Source of the DNA: Streptomyces ficellus
Lineage (GTDB): Bacteria; Actinomycetota; Actinomycetes; Streptomycetales; Streptomycetaceae
Direction: 5' to 3'
Assembly: GCF_009739905.1 (NCBI RefSeq)
Contig: NZ_CP034279.1
Location: 1,860,001 to 1,924,000, forward strand
Length of the DNA: 64,000 nt
Shown here: in pieces, positions 17,850-26,981 of the stretch
Layout of the letters: each line of letters opens with the position of its first letter
Position numbering within the stretch: the stretch's first letter is position 1
Program-made: the position numbers and the translations under genes
The notes under the pieces: model-generated
What the model was told of the DNA's origin: nothing
Seen by the model: only the letters and a program-made list of their open reading frames with translations
Database searches by the model: none

Positions 17850-19415
17850 TCAGGGCGTCGGGGCGCCGCCCGTCGCCTTGAGGGCCAGCCAGAGCTCCAT
17901 TCGTACGTCGGGGTCGTCCAGCGAGCGGCCCAGGATCTCCTCGACGCGGCGCATGCGGTACCGGAGCGTGTGCCGGTGGACGCCCAGGTCCGCGGCGGCG
18001 GCGTCCCACTGGCCGTGGCGGGAGAGCCAGGCGCGCAGGGAGGCGACCAGATCGCCGCGACCGGTCGCGTCGTGTTCGTACAGCGCCCGCAGCATGCCGT
18101 CGGCGAACGCGCGCACCGCGTCGTCGGCGAGCAGGGGCAGGACCGACCCGGCCGCCAGCTCCTCGTGCTCGACCAGGGCGCGGCCCCGGCGGCGGGCCAC
18201 CGACAGCGCCTGTTCGGCCTGCTTGTAGGCGGTCGCGGCGGCGATGGGCCCGGTCGGGGCCGACAGGCCGATCATCACCCCGGCCTCCTCCGCCTCCTGC
18301 GCGGCGTACGTCTCGCAGGCCCCGGCCACCGCTCCCCCGTCCCCCGCGAGGACCACCAGCCGCTCGTTCCCCTCGGGCACTGCCAGCACCGCCTCGCCCG
18401 TGCTGGCAGCCGCGGCCTCCAAGGACTCGGCGAGTGCGCCGAGCGGCGCTTCCGCGGCCGGGTCGCGGTCGGCCTGGGGGGCCGGTTCGGCGATCAGCAG
18501 CCGGAACGGGGCGTCGAGCAGGCCCCCGTACAGGTCTCCGGCGACCGCCCTGGCGTGGTCGGGTTCGCCGGCCAGCATCATGCGCAGCACCGCCACGCCG
18601 AGCCGCTGCTCGGCCGCCTGGAGGGAGCGGGAGCGCTCGGTGGTGAGCGTGAGCAGGGCGATGGCGGAGTGGACGGCGTATCGTTCCGCCGTTCCGAGCG
18701 GCGCGCCCGTGCCGACGGCGAGGGCGCCGCGCACCCGGCGGCCGCTGCCGAGCGACTGGAGCTCCACGCGGTCGTCGGTGCCGCCGACCACCGCGCTCGC
18801 GGGCGCCGCGCGCTCGCGCAGCCGCTGTACGTCGGGGGTGAGGCGGGCCGCGCGGCGGGCGGCCCAGTCGGGCGCCGCGGCGAGGACGGCGCCGGACGCG
18901 TCGTACAGCGCGGCCCAGCCGTCCACGTGTGCGGCGAGCCGCACCACGACCGCGGCCGGGCCCTCGGCGAGGGCCGCCCGGGTCATCTCCCGCTGCGCCT
19001 CGAACCCGGCGGTCACGGCCCGGTACTGGTCCGCCGCGACCGCCGCGGACACCGCCTTGGCGATGGCGAGGAACGGGGTGCGGCGCGGCACCTCCAGCAG
19101 CGGCAGGCCCTCGTCACCGGCGGCGTCCACCAGGGCCTGCGGGGTCTCGTCGTAGTTGACGCCGACGGCGAACGCGAGCCCGACGACCCCGGCGTCGGAC
19201 AGCCGCTTGACGTAGCGGCGCATGGCCTCGGGGTTCTCCGCGTCGAGCTTCATCGCGGTGACCATCAGCAGCTCACCGCCCTCCATGTAGGGGACGGGGT
19301 CGGCGAGCTCGCTGGAGTGCGCCCAGCGCACGGGCGTCTCGAGGCGGTCCTCCCCGGCGCGGACGGTGAGCTTCAGCGCCGAGTGCTGGACGAGCGAGGC
19401 GAGCGTGAGCGGCAT
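17850..19415 (-). CDS. PucR-family transcriptional regulator
   Basis: 521 residues. The N-terminal half is a PucR-type sensor domain (PLTLASLVQHSALKLTVRAG to PLLEVPRRTPFLAIAKAVSAA). A GGDEF-like CdaR middle part follows, and a C-terminal PucR helix-turn-helix: LRAWLSRHGQWDAAAADLGVHRHTLRYRMRRVEEILGR, split here as two visible motifs (WDAAAADLGVHRHTL and RYRMRRVEEILG). PucR proteins control purine, GABA or amino-acid catabolism in response to small ligands. Its position between two GABA-related genes makes control of gabT plausible. The frame is open to GTG 19448; ATG 19415 gives the usual family N-terminus, though neither has a strong Shine-Dalgarno. Confidence 0.9.
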   Translation of the reverse strand: MPLTLASLVQHSALKLTVRAGEDRLETPVRWAHSSELADPVPYMEGGELLMVTAMKLDAENPEAMRRYVKRLSDAGVVGLAFAVGVNYDETPQALVDAAGDEGLPLLEVPRRTPFLAIAKAVSAAVAADQYRAVTAGFEAQREMTRAALAEGPAAVVVRLAAHVDGWAALYDASGAVLAAAPDWAARRAARLTPDVQRLRERAAPASAVVGGTDDRVELQSLGSGRRVRGALAVGTGAPLGTAERYAVHSAIALLTLTTERSRSLQAAEQRLGVAVLRMMLAGEPDHARAVAGDLYGGLLDAPFRLLIAEPAPQADRDPAAEAPLGALAESLEAAAASTGEAVLAVPEGNERLVVLAGDGGAVAGACETYAAQEAEEAGVMIGLSAPTGPIAAATAYKQAEQALSVARRRGRALVEHEELAAGSVLPLLADDAVRAFADGMLRALYEHDATGRGDLVASLRAWLSRHGQWDAAAADLGVHRHTLRYRMRRVEEILGRSLDDPDVRMELWLALKATGGAPTP

Positions 19416-19512
19416 GGCGGGTCCGTCGGACTTTCGGAAGGGGGTCACGGAAGGGTTTTACGCCGTCCCGTATGAACGACTCGCTTCAATTCTGCCAGGT
19501 TGTCGTGGAGCG

Positions 19513-21555
19513 TCAGGTCCGCAGGTCGACCAGAAGCGGAGGGACGTGTTCCCCCCGGACGCCCGTCAGGGACAGTACGGCATGCCCGGGAGGCACCGCG
19601 TGGGCGAGGTCGGAGGCGGACCAGCGCTGCCGCTCGACCTCCCGCACGGTCACCGCCTCGGCCGTGGCCGCCTTGCCGGTGACCAGGCGGCGCATGAAGT
19701 GCAGCGCCTTGGTGAGCGGCTCGTCGGAGATGATCTGCCGGTTGGTCACGTCGCGGGTCTGCACCCACTCGGTGCCCCACGTCTCGGCGAACCGCCCGCC
19801 GTCCCAGGACGCGATCCCGGCGAACGCCATCCTGCACCCCACCGCGCCCAGCAGCGGTCCGCGCAGCGCCTCCGGCACGTCCTCCAGGGTCCGCAGCGCC
19901 AGGACGACACCCGCGTTGGCGGAACGCAGCCGCTGGACGGCGCGTACGGAGTCGGCGGTCACCGTGTACGTGGCGTCGTCCAGGACCAGGCAGGCGAACA
20001 GGGACCGGTCCGCGCGGCCCAGCGCGGCCTCGGTGAACTGCGCCAGCAGCAGCCGCGCCACGATCCGCGACGCCTCCGCGTGCCCGCGCTCGGGCAGGTC
20101 GACGCGGACCCGCAGCGGGTGCTCGACGGCGCGCAGCGAGAAGCGGTGCCCTTCGGGACCGGTGGTGAAGAAGCGGGCGAAGGCGGGGCGGTCGAGGAAC
20201 GCGATCCGTTCCGCGAGCAGCACTCCGACGTCGTCGCCACGCTCGGCCTGCCGCTGCCGGGCGTCCAGCTCGCGCAGTTGCGCCGGGTCGTCCGCGACGG
20301 CCTCCCGCAGCGCGGCCAGCGCGCCCGGCGCCCCGCCGAGCAGTTCGCGCAGCTCCGGCACGGCGGGGAAGTGGCCGTGCGCGACGCGGTAGGGGCCGAT
20401 GAGCTGGGCCAGGGCGGTCGCGGCGCGGCGGCTGTCGGGGACGAGGTCGCCGACCAGTGCCTCGGCCAGCATCCGGGCGGCTTCGTCGGGGTCGTCGGCG
20501 CCGCCGTAGAGGTCGAGGTCGTGGCTGGAGTCGGGGCGGCCGACGGACACGATCACGTCGAAGGCCTGGTCGGGGGCGAGGGCGCTGCCGTGCGCGGTCA
20601 CGGCGACGACGGCGGCGCGGTTGGCGAGGGCCTGGAGGCACAGCGACTCCACGACCGGGCGGACCAGCCGGACCGTCTTGCCCGACCCGGCGGGCCCGAC
20701 GGCCACCAGCGAGGTGCCCAGCACGGCGGGCTCCAGGGCGACCCCGGTGGTCCGCCGGGCGTAGGGGTTGCGGGGGTGGTCGGCCGCGGTGCCGATCCGC
20801 ACCTGGGCGGTGGCCAGGTCGTGCGCGGCGGTACGCACCGGCAGGTCGCGCACGCCCGAGGGGTGCGCGCAGGCGGCGGGCCCGTGGACGCGCACGGCGT
20901 CGGTGAACGCGGCGAGCCGGTCCGGATGCGTCCGCACGCCCTGCCAGGCGCGCCGGATGCGGGCGTAGTCCACGTCGCGCAGCGCCCCGGACCGGGTGGC
21001 CTCGGCGAGCCGCTGGGCGGCCTCGGTCAGCCCGGCGTCCCGCAGTTCGGGCCAGTCGACGGGGTCGGCGCCCGGTGGGGGCGGCGGGGGCGGGGTGTCC
21101 TTCTTGCGGGCGTACCGGCGCCAGATCTCGGGGACGTGGCCGATCCGGGCGAAGAAGACGAGGAGGCCGCCGCCGACGAGGGCGTAGTACACGTAGCTGG
21201 CGGTGGCCCACGTGCCGGGCTGGGTGCGCCACTCGTCGGGGGTGAGGACGAGGAGCGGCCACAGCCAGTAGTAGCCCAGGTACCCGTTCCACAGCAGGGA
21301 CCACAGGAGCCAGCCGCTGAGCAGGGCGATCACCGCGCCCGCGAACAGCCGCCGCGCGGGCACCGCCTCCGGCTCCTCCTCGGGGCGCGGCCGGTGCCCG
21401 AACCGCCACACCCCCGGCTCGGCCGCGGGGCGGGGCGCGCGGAGCCACTGGGCGGTGCCGCCGCCGGCGGGCTCGGGGGCGTGCCGGGGCGGGGGCGGCA
21501 CGGGCGGCTTCCCGACGTGGCTGCGCCGTGCCTCGTACGTACCGTCGGTGTCCAT
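19513..21555 (-). CDS. Membrane-anchored ATP/GTP-binding protein, TraD/FtsK-like
   Basis: 680 residues. After a Pro-rich N-terminus come hydrophobic segments (about 70-105 and 119-139), then a Pro-run linker, then a P-loop NTPase domain with Walker A GPAGSGKT (about 287-294). A candidate Walker B region is LFACLVLDDATYTV, followed by a sensor-like region GVVLALRTLEDVPEAL. This architecture resembles type IV coupling proteins and FtsK/HerA pumps. No relaxase, mating-pair or division genes are adjacent. The gene seems a chromosomal core gene of streptomycetes rather than part of a mobile element. ATG 21555 follows GCAGGGG. It is divergent from gabT; a 282-nt region separates them. Confidence 0.78.
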   Translation of the reverse strand: MDTDGTYEARRSHVGKPPVPPPPRHAPEPAGGGTAQWLRAPRPAAEPGVWRFGHRPRPEEEPEAVPARRLFAGAVIALLSGWLLWSLLWNGYLGYYWLWPLLVLTPDEWRTQPGTWATASYVYYALVGGGLLVFFARIGHVPEIWRRYARKKDTPPPPPPPGADPVDWPELRDAGLTEAAQRLAEATRSGALRDVDYARIRRAWQGVRTHPDRLAAFTDAVRVHGPAACAHPSGVRDLPVRTAAHDLATAQVRIGTAADHPRNPYARRTTGVALEPAVLGTSLVAVGPAGSGKTVRLVRPVVESLCLQALANRAAVVAVTAHGSALAPDQAFDVIVSVGRPDSSHDLDLYGGADDPDEAARMLAEALVGDLVPDSRRAATALAQLIGPYRVAHGHFPAVPELRELLGGAPGALAALREAVADDPAQLRELDARQRQAERGDDVGVLLAERIAFLDRPAFARFFTTGPEGHRFSLRAVEHPLRVRVDLPERGHAEASRIVARLLLAQFTEAALGRADRSLFACLVLDDATYTVTADSVRAVQRLRSANAGVVLALRTLEDVPEALRGPLLGAVGCRMAFAGIASWDGGRFAETWGTEWVQTRDVTNRQIISDEPLTKALHFMRRLVTGKAATAEAVTVREVERQRWSASDLAHAVPPGHAVLSLTGVRGEHVPPLLVDLRT

Positions 21556-21710
21556 GAACCCCTGCCCCCTGACCAGCCGGGTCGCGCCTGCCTGTGCACC
21601 CGTCAATCTAGTGCGTGGACGCCCCCGTTGCCCCGCCCCGCCGCCGTCCGCCCGGGCGGGGAGGTGCGGGCGGGGTGCGGTGCCGTACGGGGGACGCGCC
21701 ACCTCCTCTA

Positions 21711-21725
21711 TGTCCGTCCCGGACA
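21711..21725. promoter_or_regulatory. Candidate operator upstream of gabT
   Basis: Perfect inverted repeat TGTCCGTCCCGGACA (6-bp arms, 3-bp spacer) in the 282-nt divergent gap between the membrane ATPase gene and gabT. It could bind the nearby PucR regulator or another factor; this is inferred from symmetry and position only. Confidence 0.4.
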
Positions 21726-21837
21726 AGGACACGGCACCGACCACTCCCTAACGGAGCATGCCCGCCCCCCTCCCTCGCGCCTAGCCTGCGGAAGAAAGAG
21801 AAGTAGCGTCCGAAAGACCCCACCCCAGGAGCCCCGC

Positions 21838-23172
21838 ATGACCGATATCCCGCAGGAGCGCCGCGTCGTCACCGCCATTCCCGGCCCGAAGTCGCAGGAG
21901 CTTCAGGCCCGCCGTCTGTCCGCGGTGGCGGGTGGCGTGGGCTCCGTGCTGCCGGTCTTCACGACCCGCGCCGGTGGCGGCGTGATCGAGGACGTGGACG
22001 GCAACCGCCTGATCGACTTCGGTTCCGGTATCGCCGTGACCTCCGTGGGCGCCTCCGCCGAGGCGGTCGTGCGCCGCGCGAGCGCCCAGCTGGAGCAGTT
22101 CACGCACACCTGTTTCATGGTCACGCCGTACGAAGGTTACGTCGAGGTCTGCGAGGCGCTGGCCGAGCTGACGCCGGGCGACCACGCGAAGAAGTCCGCG
22201 CTGTTCAACAGCGGCGCCGAGGCCGTGGAGAACGCGGTCAAGATCGCCCGCTCGTACACCAAGCGCCAGGCCGTCGTCGTCTTCGACCACGGCTACCACG
22301 GCCGTACGAACCTGACGATGGCGCTCACCGCCAAGAACATGCCGTACAAGCACGGCTTCGGCCCGTTCGCGCCCGAGGTCTACCGCGTGCCGGTGGCCTA
22401 CGGCTACCGCTGGCCGACCGGTGCGGAGAACTGCGGCCCCGAGGCCGCCGCGCAGGCGATCGACCAGATCACCAAGCAGATCGGCGCCGAGAACGTCGCC
22501 GCGATCATCATCGAGCCGGTGCTCGGTGAGGGCGGCTTCATCGAGCCGGCCAAGGGCTTCCTGCCCGCGATCGTCAAGTTCGCCAACGACAACGGCATCG
22601 TCTTCGTCGCGGACGAGATCCAGTCCGGCTTCTGCCGCACCGGCCAGTGGTTCGCGTGCGAGGACGAGGGTGTCGTCCCGGACCTGATCACCACCGCCAA
22701 GGGCATCGCGGGCGGCCTCCCGCTCGCCGCCGTCACCGGCCGCGCCGAGATGATGGACGCCGTCCACGGCGGTGGCCTCGGTGGTACGTACGGCGGCAAC
22801 CCGGTGGCCTGCGCCGGTGCACTCGGCGCCATCGAGACGATGAAGGAGCTCGACCTCAACGGCAAGGCCAAGCGCATCGAGGAGGTCATGAAGGGCCGCC
22901 TCACCGCCATGCAGGAGAAGCACGAGATCATCGGTGACATCCGCGGCCGCGGCGCCATGATCGCGATCGAGCTCGTCAAGGACCCGGCGGCCAAGGAGCC
23001 GAACCCGGAGGCCGCCGCCGCGCTCGCCAAGGCCTGCCACGCCGAGGGCGTGCTCGTCCTCACCTGTGGCACCTACGGCAACGTGCTGCGCTTCCTGCCG
23101 CCGCTGGTCATCGGCGAGGAACTCCTGAACGAGGGCCTCGACGTGATCGAAAGCGCGTTCGCCGGTCTGTGA
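21838..23172 (+). CDS. gabT: 4-aminobutyrate aminotransferase
   Basis: 444 residues, class III PLP-dependent aminotransferase, full length. GabT moves the amino group of GABA to 2-oxoglutarate, giving succinate semialdehyde and glutamate. Visible motifs: SVLPVFTTRAGGGVIEDVDG, NSGAEAVENAVKIAR, FDHGYHGRTNLTMALT, the PLP-aspartate region GIVFVADEIQSGF, and the Schiff-base Lys in LITTAKGIAGGLPLAAVTG. The ATG at 21838 follows CAGGAG; the frame is open far upstream, but that part is antisense to the membrane ATPase gene. It is followed by two strong hairpins. The PucR gene 2.4 kb away and the polyamine operon support a role in putrescine/GABA catabolism. Confidence 0.95.
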   Translation: MTDIPQERRVVTAIPGPKSQELQARRLSAVAGGVGSVLPVFTTRAGGGVIEDVDGNRLIDFGSGIAVTSVGASAEAVVRRASAQLEQFTHTCFMVTPYEGYVEVCEALAELTPGDHAKKSALFNSGAEAVENAVKIARSYTKRQAVVVFDHGYHGRTNLTMALTAKNMPYKHGFGPFAPEVYRVPVAYGYRWPTGAENCGPEAAAQAIDQITKQIGAENVAAIIIEPVLGEGGFIEPAKGFLPAIVKFANDNGIVFVADEIQSGFCRTGQWFACEDEGVVPDLITTAKGIAGGLPLAAVTGRAEMMDAVHGGGLGGTYGGNPVACAGALGAIETMKELDLNGKAKRIEEVMKGRLTAMQEKHEIIGDIRGRGAMIAIELVKDPAAKEPNPEAAAALAKACHAEGVLVLTCGTYGNVLRFLPPLVIGEELLNEGLDVIESAFAGL

Positions 23173-23181
23173 CGCGGAGCG

Positions 23182-23243
23182 ACCGGTTGTGAAGAACCGG
23201 TGGGGGGCCGATGGCGGGATCGGGATCCGGCTGTCGGCCCCCC
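23182..23243 (+). terminator. Double hairpin terminator after gabT
   Basis: Two consecutive stem-loops begin 9 nt after the gabT stop. The first has 7-bp arms (23182-23188, 23195-23201). The second has 10-bp G6/C6-based arms (23202-23211, 23234-23243) around a 22-nt loop. ATTCTCT follows. Together they form a likely terminator that ends before the PAP2 gene at 23269. Confidence 0.75.
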
Positions 23244-23268
23244 ATTCTCTGCCGTACGGTTTCTGCAG

Positions 23269-24069
23269 ATGAGAGAAACACCCCGCTCGCAGGTGACTGC
23301 GGGCGATGCCGTGGCGAAGCCTCCCCAGCGACGTCCCGGCCGTGCCCTCGCGCACACCACCGGAGCCTCTGGCTCCGGGTCTCCTCACCGATCGGACAGT
23401 CGCCCGCCCCACACCCCCCGGGGCGCGCGGCGCACCGGTCCTGGCGGCCGCCCCGGAACCACCCCCCCTGTTCCGGGGCGGCCGGCTTTTCCCCTTCCGA
23501 CCCGCCTGGCCCTCCTGTCACTGCCGGTCGCGCTCTTCGCGGTCGTGACCTGGCAGGTCGTCGCCGACGGCCCCCTCACCCGCCTGGACGAACGCGCGAG
23601 CCGCGCCCTCGCCGGCGCCGGCCCCACCCCCCTGACCGAGCTGCTCGCCGACCTCGGGAACCTCCAGGTCGCCCTCCCCGTCCTGCTGGCCGCCATGGCG
23701 TACGCGGTGTGGCGCGGCCGCCGCGCCCAGGCGCTGTACGCCGGGCTCGCGATGGCCCTGGTCCCGGCCCTGGTCGTGCCGCTGAAACTGCTCGTGGACC
23801 GGGTCGGCCCGCTCACCCCCGCCACCGGCTACTACCCGTCCGGGCACACGGCGACCGCCCTGGTGGCGTACTGCGGGGCGGCCCTGCTCGTGCACCGGCG
23901 TCTCCTGCCCGTCGCCGTGCTGCTGACGGTCGCGACCGGCACCGGGCTGGTGCTGCGCGGCTACCACTGGCCGCTGGACGTGCTGGCCAGTGCCTGCCTG
24001 TTCGCCCCCGTCCCGGTGCTCCTGGCCCGGCGCTCCCGCCGGACGGCCGGCGAGGGCCAGGACTCCTGA
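23269..24069 (+). CDS. PAP2-family membrane phosphatase
   Basis: 266 residues. After a long Arg/Pro/Gly-rich N-terminus (about 1-75) comes a six-helix PAP2 membrane domain. The three phosphatase motifs are visible: LKLLVDRVGPL (K-x6-RP-like, with Gly where Pro is usual), YYPSGHTAT, and LRGYHWPLDVLAS (R-x-x-H-x3-D). Such enzymes dephosphorylate lipid phosphates such as phosphatidate or undecaprenyl diphosphate on the outer membrane face. The start at 23269 is uncertain because Shine-Dalgarno is weak and the N-terminal 75 residues are low complexity; a downstream start close to the first helix is possible. Confidence 0.85.
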   Translation: MRETPRSQVTAGDAVAKPPQRRPGRALAHTTGASGSGSPHRSDSRPPHTPRGARRTGPGGRPGTTPPVPGRPAFPLPTRLALLSLPVALFAVVTWQVVADGPLTRLDERASRALAGAGPTPLTELLADLGNLQVALPVLLAAMAYAVWRGRRAQALYAGLAMALVPALVVPLKLLVDRVGPLTPATGYYPSGHTATALVAYCGAALLVHRRLLPVAVLLTVATGTGLVLRGYHWPLDVLASACLFAPVPVLLARRSRRTAGEGQDS

Positions 24070-24079
24070 CGCGGGCGCC

Positions 24080-24556
24080 TCACGGCTCCTGACCCCGCCC
24101 GTCCGGATGCCCCTGCCGCCTGGGCAGGCGCGCGGCCGCCTCGTGCATCGCCAGCTCCAGGAGCGCCGGGTCGGTCAGGGTTCCCCAGCCGTCCGGCGCC
24201 ACCAGCCAGCGGGCCGCGCCCGTAGCCCGGCCCGGGTGCGGGACGGCGATCCAGGTGCCCCGGCCGGCGGCGCGCATGCCGGTGCCCACCCAGCGCGGGG
24301 CCGTGCCCGCGGGGACGAAGAAGCCCAGGCGCGCGTCGCCGGAGTCGGCGAGCACCGGGCCCGGCCGGTCGACGAGCCGGCACAGCACGTCGAGCGTGGC
24401 GTGGCCCAGCTCCGCCGGGGTGATCAGTACGTCCCAGCGCCGGCCCGCCGGCAGGAGCGCGACGCCGTTGCGTTCCCACTCCCACCGGCACGCGCCGGGA
24501 TCCGGCGCCCCCGCTGCCAGCCACTCGACCGCGGCCTTCGCCCCCGAACCAGTCAT
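24080..24556 (-). CDS. Conserved protein of unknown function
   Basis: 158 residues, no signal or membrane segment. Segments such as RRWDVLITPAELGHATLDVL, LGFFVPAGTAPRWVGTG and ARWLVAPDGWGTLTDPALL recall small actinobacterial proteins that resemble the N-terminal domain of bifunctional primase/polymerases (DVL..P, FFV..GTA, RWL.PP). The typical catalytic acidic residues of that fold are not evident, so if it is related it is probably inactive. The start at 24556 follows GGAGGCAGCGGGCG. It is convergent with the PAP2 gene (10-nt gap) and lies downstream of the polyamine operon, separated by 189 nt in which no gene is visible. Confidence 0.6.
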   Translation of the reverse strand: MTGSGAKAAVEWLAAGAPDPGACRWEWERNGVALLPAGRRWDVLITPAELGHATLDVLCRLVDRPGPVLADSGDARLGFFVPAGTAPRWVGTGMRAAGRGTWIAVPHPGRATGAARWLVAPDGWGTLTDPALLELAMHEAAARLPRRQGHPDGRGQEP

Positions 24557-24745
24557 CGCCCGCTGCCTCCGTCTCCGTGCCTGCCCCTCCGGACAGTGCG
24601 TTCACTCACAGAGAGACGGGCGGATGCGGGTCATGACGCGGGTACGCCACTCATCGTGGTGGTGAAGGGGGGTTAGGGGGCGCACACCCGGCGCGAAACC
24701 GACGCGAAACCGACCGACCCGTGGATCCGGGCCGGTGCCGGGCGG

Positions 24746-26164
24746 TCAGCTGTCGAAGCCGAGTCCGAGCCGGTCCATCGCCTTGAGCCACAGGTTCCGC
24801 CGTCCGCCGTTCGCGTCCGCGCGGGCCATCGACCACTTGGTCAGCCCGATGCCCGCCCAGGCGATCGGCTCCGGCGGGAACGGCAGCGGCTTGGTGCGCA
24901 CCATCTCCAGCTCCGTACGCTCCGTCCGCTCGCCCGACAGCAGGTCGAGCATCACGTCCGCGCCGAACCGGGTGGCGCCCACGCCGAGCCCCGTGAACCC
25001 CGCCGCGTAGGCGACCCGGCCCTGGTGGGCCGTGCCGAAGAACGGCGAGAAGCGGGAGCAGGTGTCGATGGCGCCGCCCCAGGCGTGGCTGAACCGCAGG
25101 CCCTCCAGCTGCGGGAAGCAGTGGAAGAAGTGCCCGGCGAGCTTCAGGTACGTCTCCGGCCGGTGGTCGTGCTCGGCGGTCACCCGACCGCCGAACGGGT
25201 AGATCGCGTCGTAGCCGCCCCACAACACCCGGTTGTCGGCGGAGAGCCGGAAGTAGTGGAACTGGTTGGCGCTGTCGCCGAGGCCCTGGCGGTTCTTCCA
25301 GCCGATCGACCGGAGCTGCTCGTCGTTGAGCGGCTCGGTCATCAGCGCGTAGTCGTAGACGGGCACCGTGTAGGAGCGCACCCGCTTGACGAGCGACGGG
25401 AAGACGTTGGTGCCGAGCGCCACCTTGCGGGCGAAGATCCGCCCGTAGGGCGTGCGGACGGCCATGCCGGCACCCGCGCGGGCGAGCTCCAGGCCGCGGG
25501 TGTTCTCGTAGACGCGTACCCCGAGGTCCTCGCAGGCCCGCTTGAGGCCCCACGCCAGCTTGGCCGGGTGCAGCATGGCGACGCCGCGCCGGTCCCACAG
25601 CCCGCCGAGGAAGGTGGGCGAGGCGACCTCGGCGCGTACGGCGTCGCGGTCGAGGAGCTCCAGGTCGCCGGCGAGACCGAGGCGGCCGGCCTCCTCGTAC
25701 ACCTCCGTCAGCTCCGCCACCTGGTACGGCTCGGTGGCGACGTCGAGCTCGCCGGTGCGTTCGAAGTCGCAGTCGATGCCGTACGCGGAGACGGCCGCCT
25801 CGATGGCGTCGAGGTTCCGGGCGCCCATCTGCTCCAGTGCGGCCAGCTCGCCGGGCCAGCGGGCGAGGCCGTTGCCGAAGCCGTGCGTGAGGGACGCGGC
25901 GCAGAAGCCGCCGTTGCGGCCGGAGGCGGCCCAGCCCGCCTCCCGGCCCTCGATGAGGACGACGTCCCGCGACGGGTCCCGCTCCTTGGCGAGGAGCGCG
26001 GTCCACAGGCCGCTGTAGCCGCCGCCGACGACCAGCAGGTCGCAGTGCTCGGTGCCGGTGAGGGCGGGCAGCGGAGCGGGCTTGCCGGGGTCTTCCAGCC
26101 AGAAGGCGACGGGCTGGGCGTCGGAGAGTGATCGTGCAGCAGTACGCATGGCGGCTGGGGCCAT
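24746..26164 (-). CDS. FAD-dependent amine oxidoreductase (gamma-glutamylputrescine oxidase-like)
   Basis: 472 residues of the DAO/PuuB family. The N-terminal dinucleotide fold is CDLLVVGGGYSGLWTALLAKE, followed by EGREAGWAASGRNGGF, typical of this group. The C-terminal FAD-contact region is GRVAYAAGFTGLGVGATRFG. It would oxidise a putrescine-derived amine to an aldehyde with H2O2 or a reduced carrier. The start at ATG 26164 is chosen because GAGGGAG lies nine bases upstream; the earlier TTG at 26173 touches that site. It ends the operon behind potC (22-nt gap), and its aldehyde product could feed the dehydrogenase at the head of the same operon. Substrate (free or glutamylated polyamine) not settled. 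Confidence 0.85.
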   Translation of the reverse strand: MAPAAMRTAARSLSDAQPVAFWLEDPGKPAPLPALTGTEHCDLLVVGGGYSGLWTALLAKERDPSRDVVLIEGREAGWAASGRNGGFCAASLTHGFGNGLARWPGELAALEQMGARNLDAIEAAVSAYGIDCDFERTGELDVATEPYQVAELTEVYEEAGRLGLAGDLELLDRDAVRAEVASPTFLGGLWDRRGVAMLHPAKLAWGLKRACEDLGVRVYENTRGLELARAGAGMAVRTPYGRIFARKVALGTNVFPSLVKRVRSYTVPVYDYALMTEPLNDEQLRSIGWKNRQGLGDSANQFHYFRLSADNRVLWGGYDAIYPFGGRVTAEHDHRPETYLKLAGHFFHCFPQLEGLRFSHAWGGAIDTCSRFSPFFGTAHQGRVAYAAGFTGLGVGATRFGADVMLDLLSGERTERTELEMVRTKPLPFPPEPIAWAGIGLTKWSMARADANGGRRNLWLKAMDRLGLGFDS

Positions 26165-26186
26165 GGTTTCCAACTCCCTCAGGAAC

Positions 26187-26981
26187 TCATTGTTGTGCGG
26201 TGCGCCTGCGCCGGCCGGCCGCGACCTGGCCGGCGACGACCACCAGTACCGCGATGACGAACATCGCCGTGCCGATGACGTTGATCTGTACGGGTGTGCC
26301 GCGCTGCGCCGAGCCCCACACGAACATGGGGAAGGTGACGGTCGAACCCGCGTTGAAGTTGGTGATGATGAAGTCGTCGAACGACAGCGCGAAGGCCAGC
26401 AGGGCGCCGGCCGCGATGCCGGGGGCGGCGATCGGCAGGGTGACCCGCAGGAAGGTCTGCACGGGCCCCGCGTACAGGTCCTTGGCGGCCTCCTCCAGGC
26501 GGGGGTCCATCGACATCACCCGCGCCTTGACCGCCACCACGACGAAGCTGAGGCAGAACATGATGTGGGCGATCAGGACCGTCCAGAAGCCCAGCTCGGC
26601 GCCCATGTTCAGGAACAGGGTGAGGAGGGAGGCGGCCATGACGACCTCGGGCATGGACATGGGCAGGAAGATCAGCGAGTTGACCGCGCCGCGCGCCCGG
26701 AAGCGGTAGCGGACGAGCGCGAAGGCGATCATCGTGCCGAGCACGGTGGCGCCGAGGGTCGCCCAGGCGGCGAGCTGGAGCGACAGCGCGAGCGACCCGC
26801 ACAGGTCGGCGACGCCGCACGGGTCCCGCCAGGCGTCGGCGGAGAACTCCCGCCACGCGTAGTTGAAGCGGCCCGCCGGCTTGTTGAACGAGAACACCAT
26901 CACGACGATGTTCGGCAGGATCATGTAGGCGAGGGTCAGCAGACCCGCGACGACGACGAGGTTCTTGCGGAGCCAGCGCAT
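26187..26981 (-). CDS. potC: Spermidine/putrescine ABC transporter permease PotC
   Basis: 264 residues with about six transmembrane helices. The ABC permease EAA loop is DPRLEEAAKDLYAGPVQTFLRV, which contacts the PotA ATPase. Family segments NIVVMVFSFNKPAGRFNY and ALSFDDFIITNFNAGS are typical of PotC. The potB stop and potC start share one base (TGATG), so translation is coupled. It forms the inner-membrane channel with PotB for polyamine uptake. Confidence 0.93.
   Translation of the reverse strand: MRWLRKNLVVVAGLLTLAYMILPNIVVMVFSFNKPAGRFNYAWREFSADAWRDPCGVADLCGSLALSLQLAAWATLGATVLGTMIAFALVRYRFRARGAVNSLIFLPMSMPEVVMAASLLTLFLNMGAELGFWTVLIAHIMFCLSFVVVAVKARVMSMDPRLEEAAKDLYAGPVQTFLRVTLPIAAPGIAAGALLAFALSFDDFIITNFNAGSTVTFPMFVWGSAQRGTPVQINVIGTAMFVIAVLVVVAGQVAAGRRRRTAQQ

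Noticed and set aside
15768..19475. A 1235-codon open frame on the plus strand
   Set aside because: It is antisense to three well-supported genes and crosses repeat copy D, and has no recognisable domain.
19513..21555. Integrated conjugative element marker
   Set aside because: No integrase, relaxase, attachment sites or transfer genes are visible around it.
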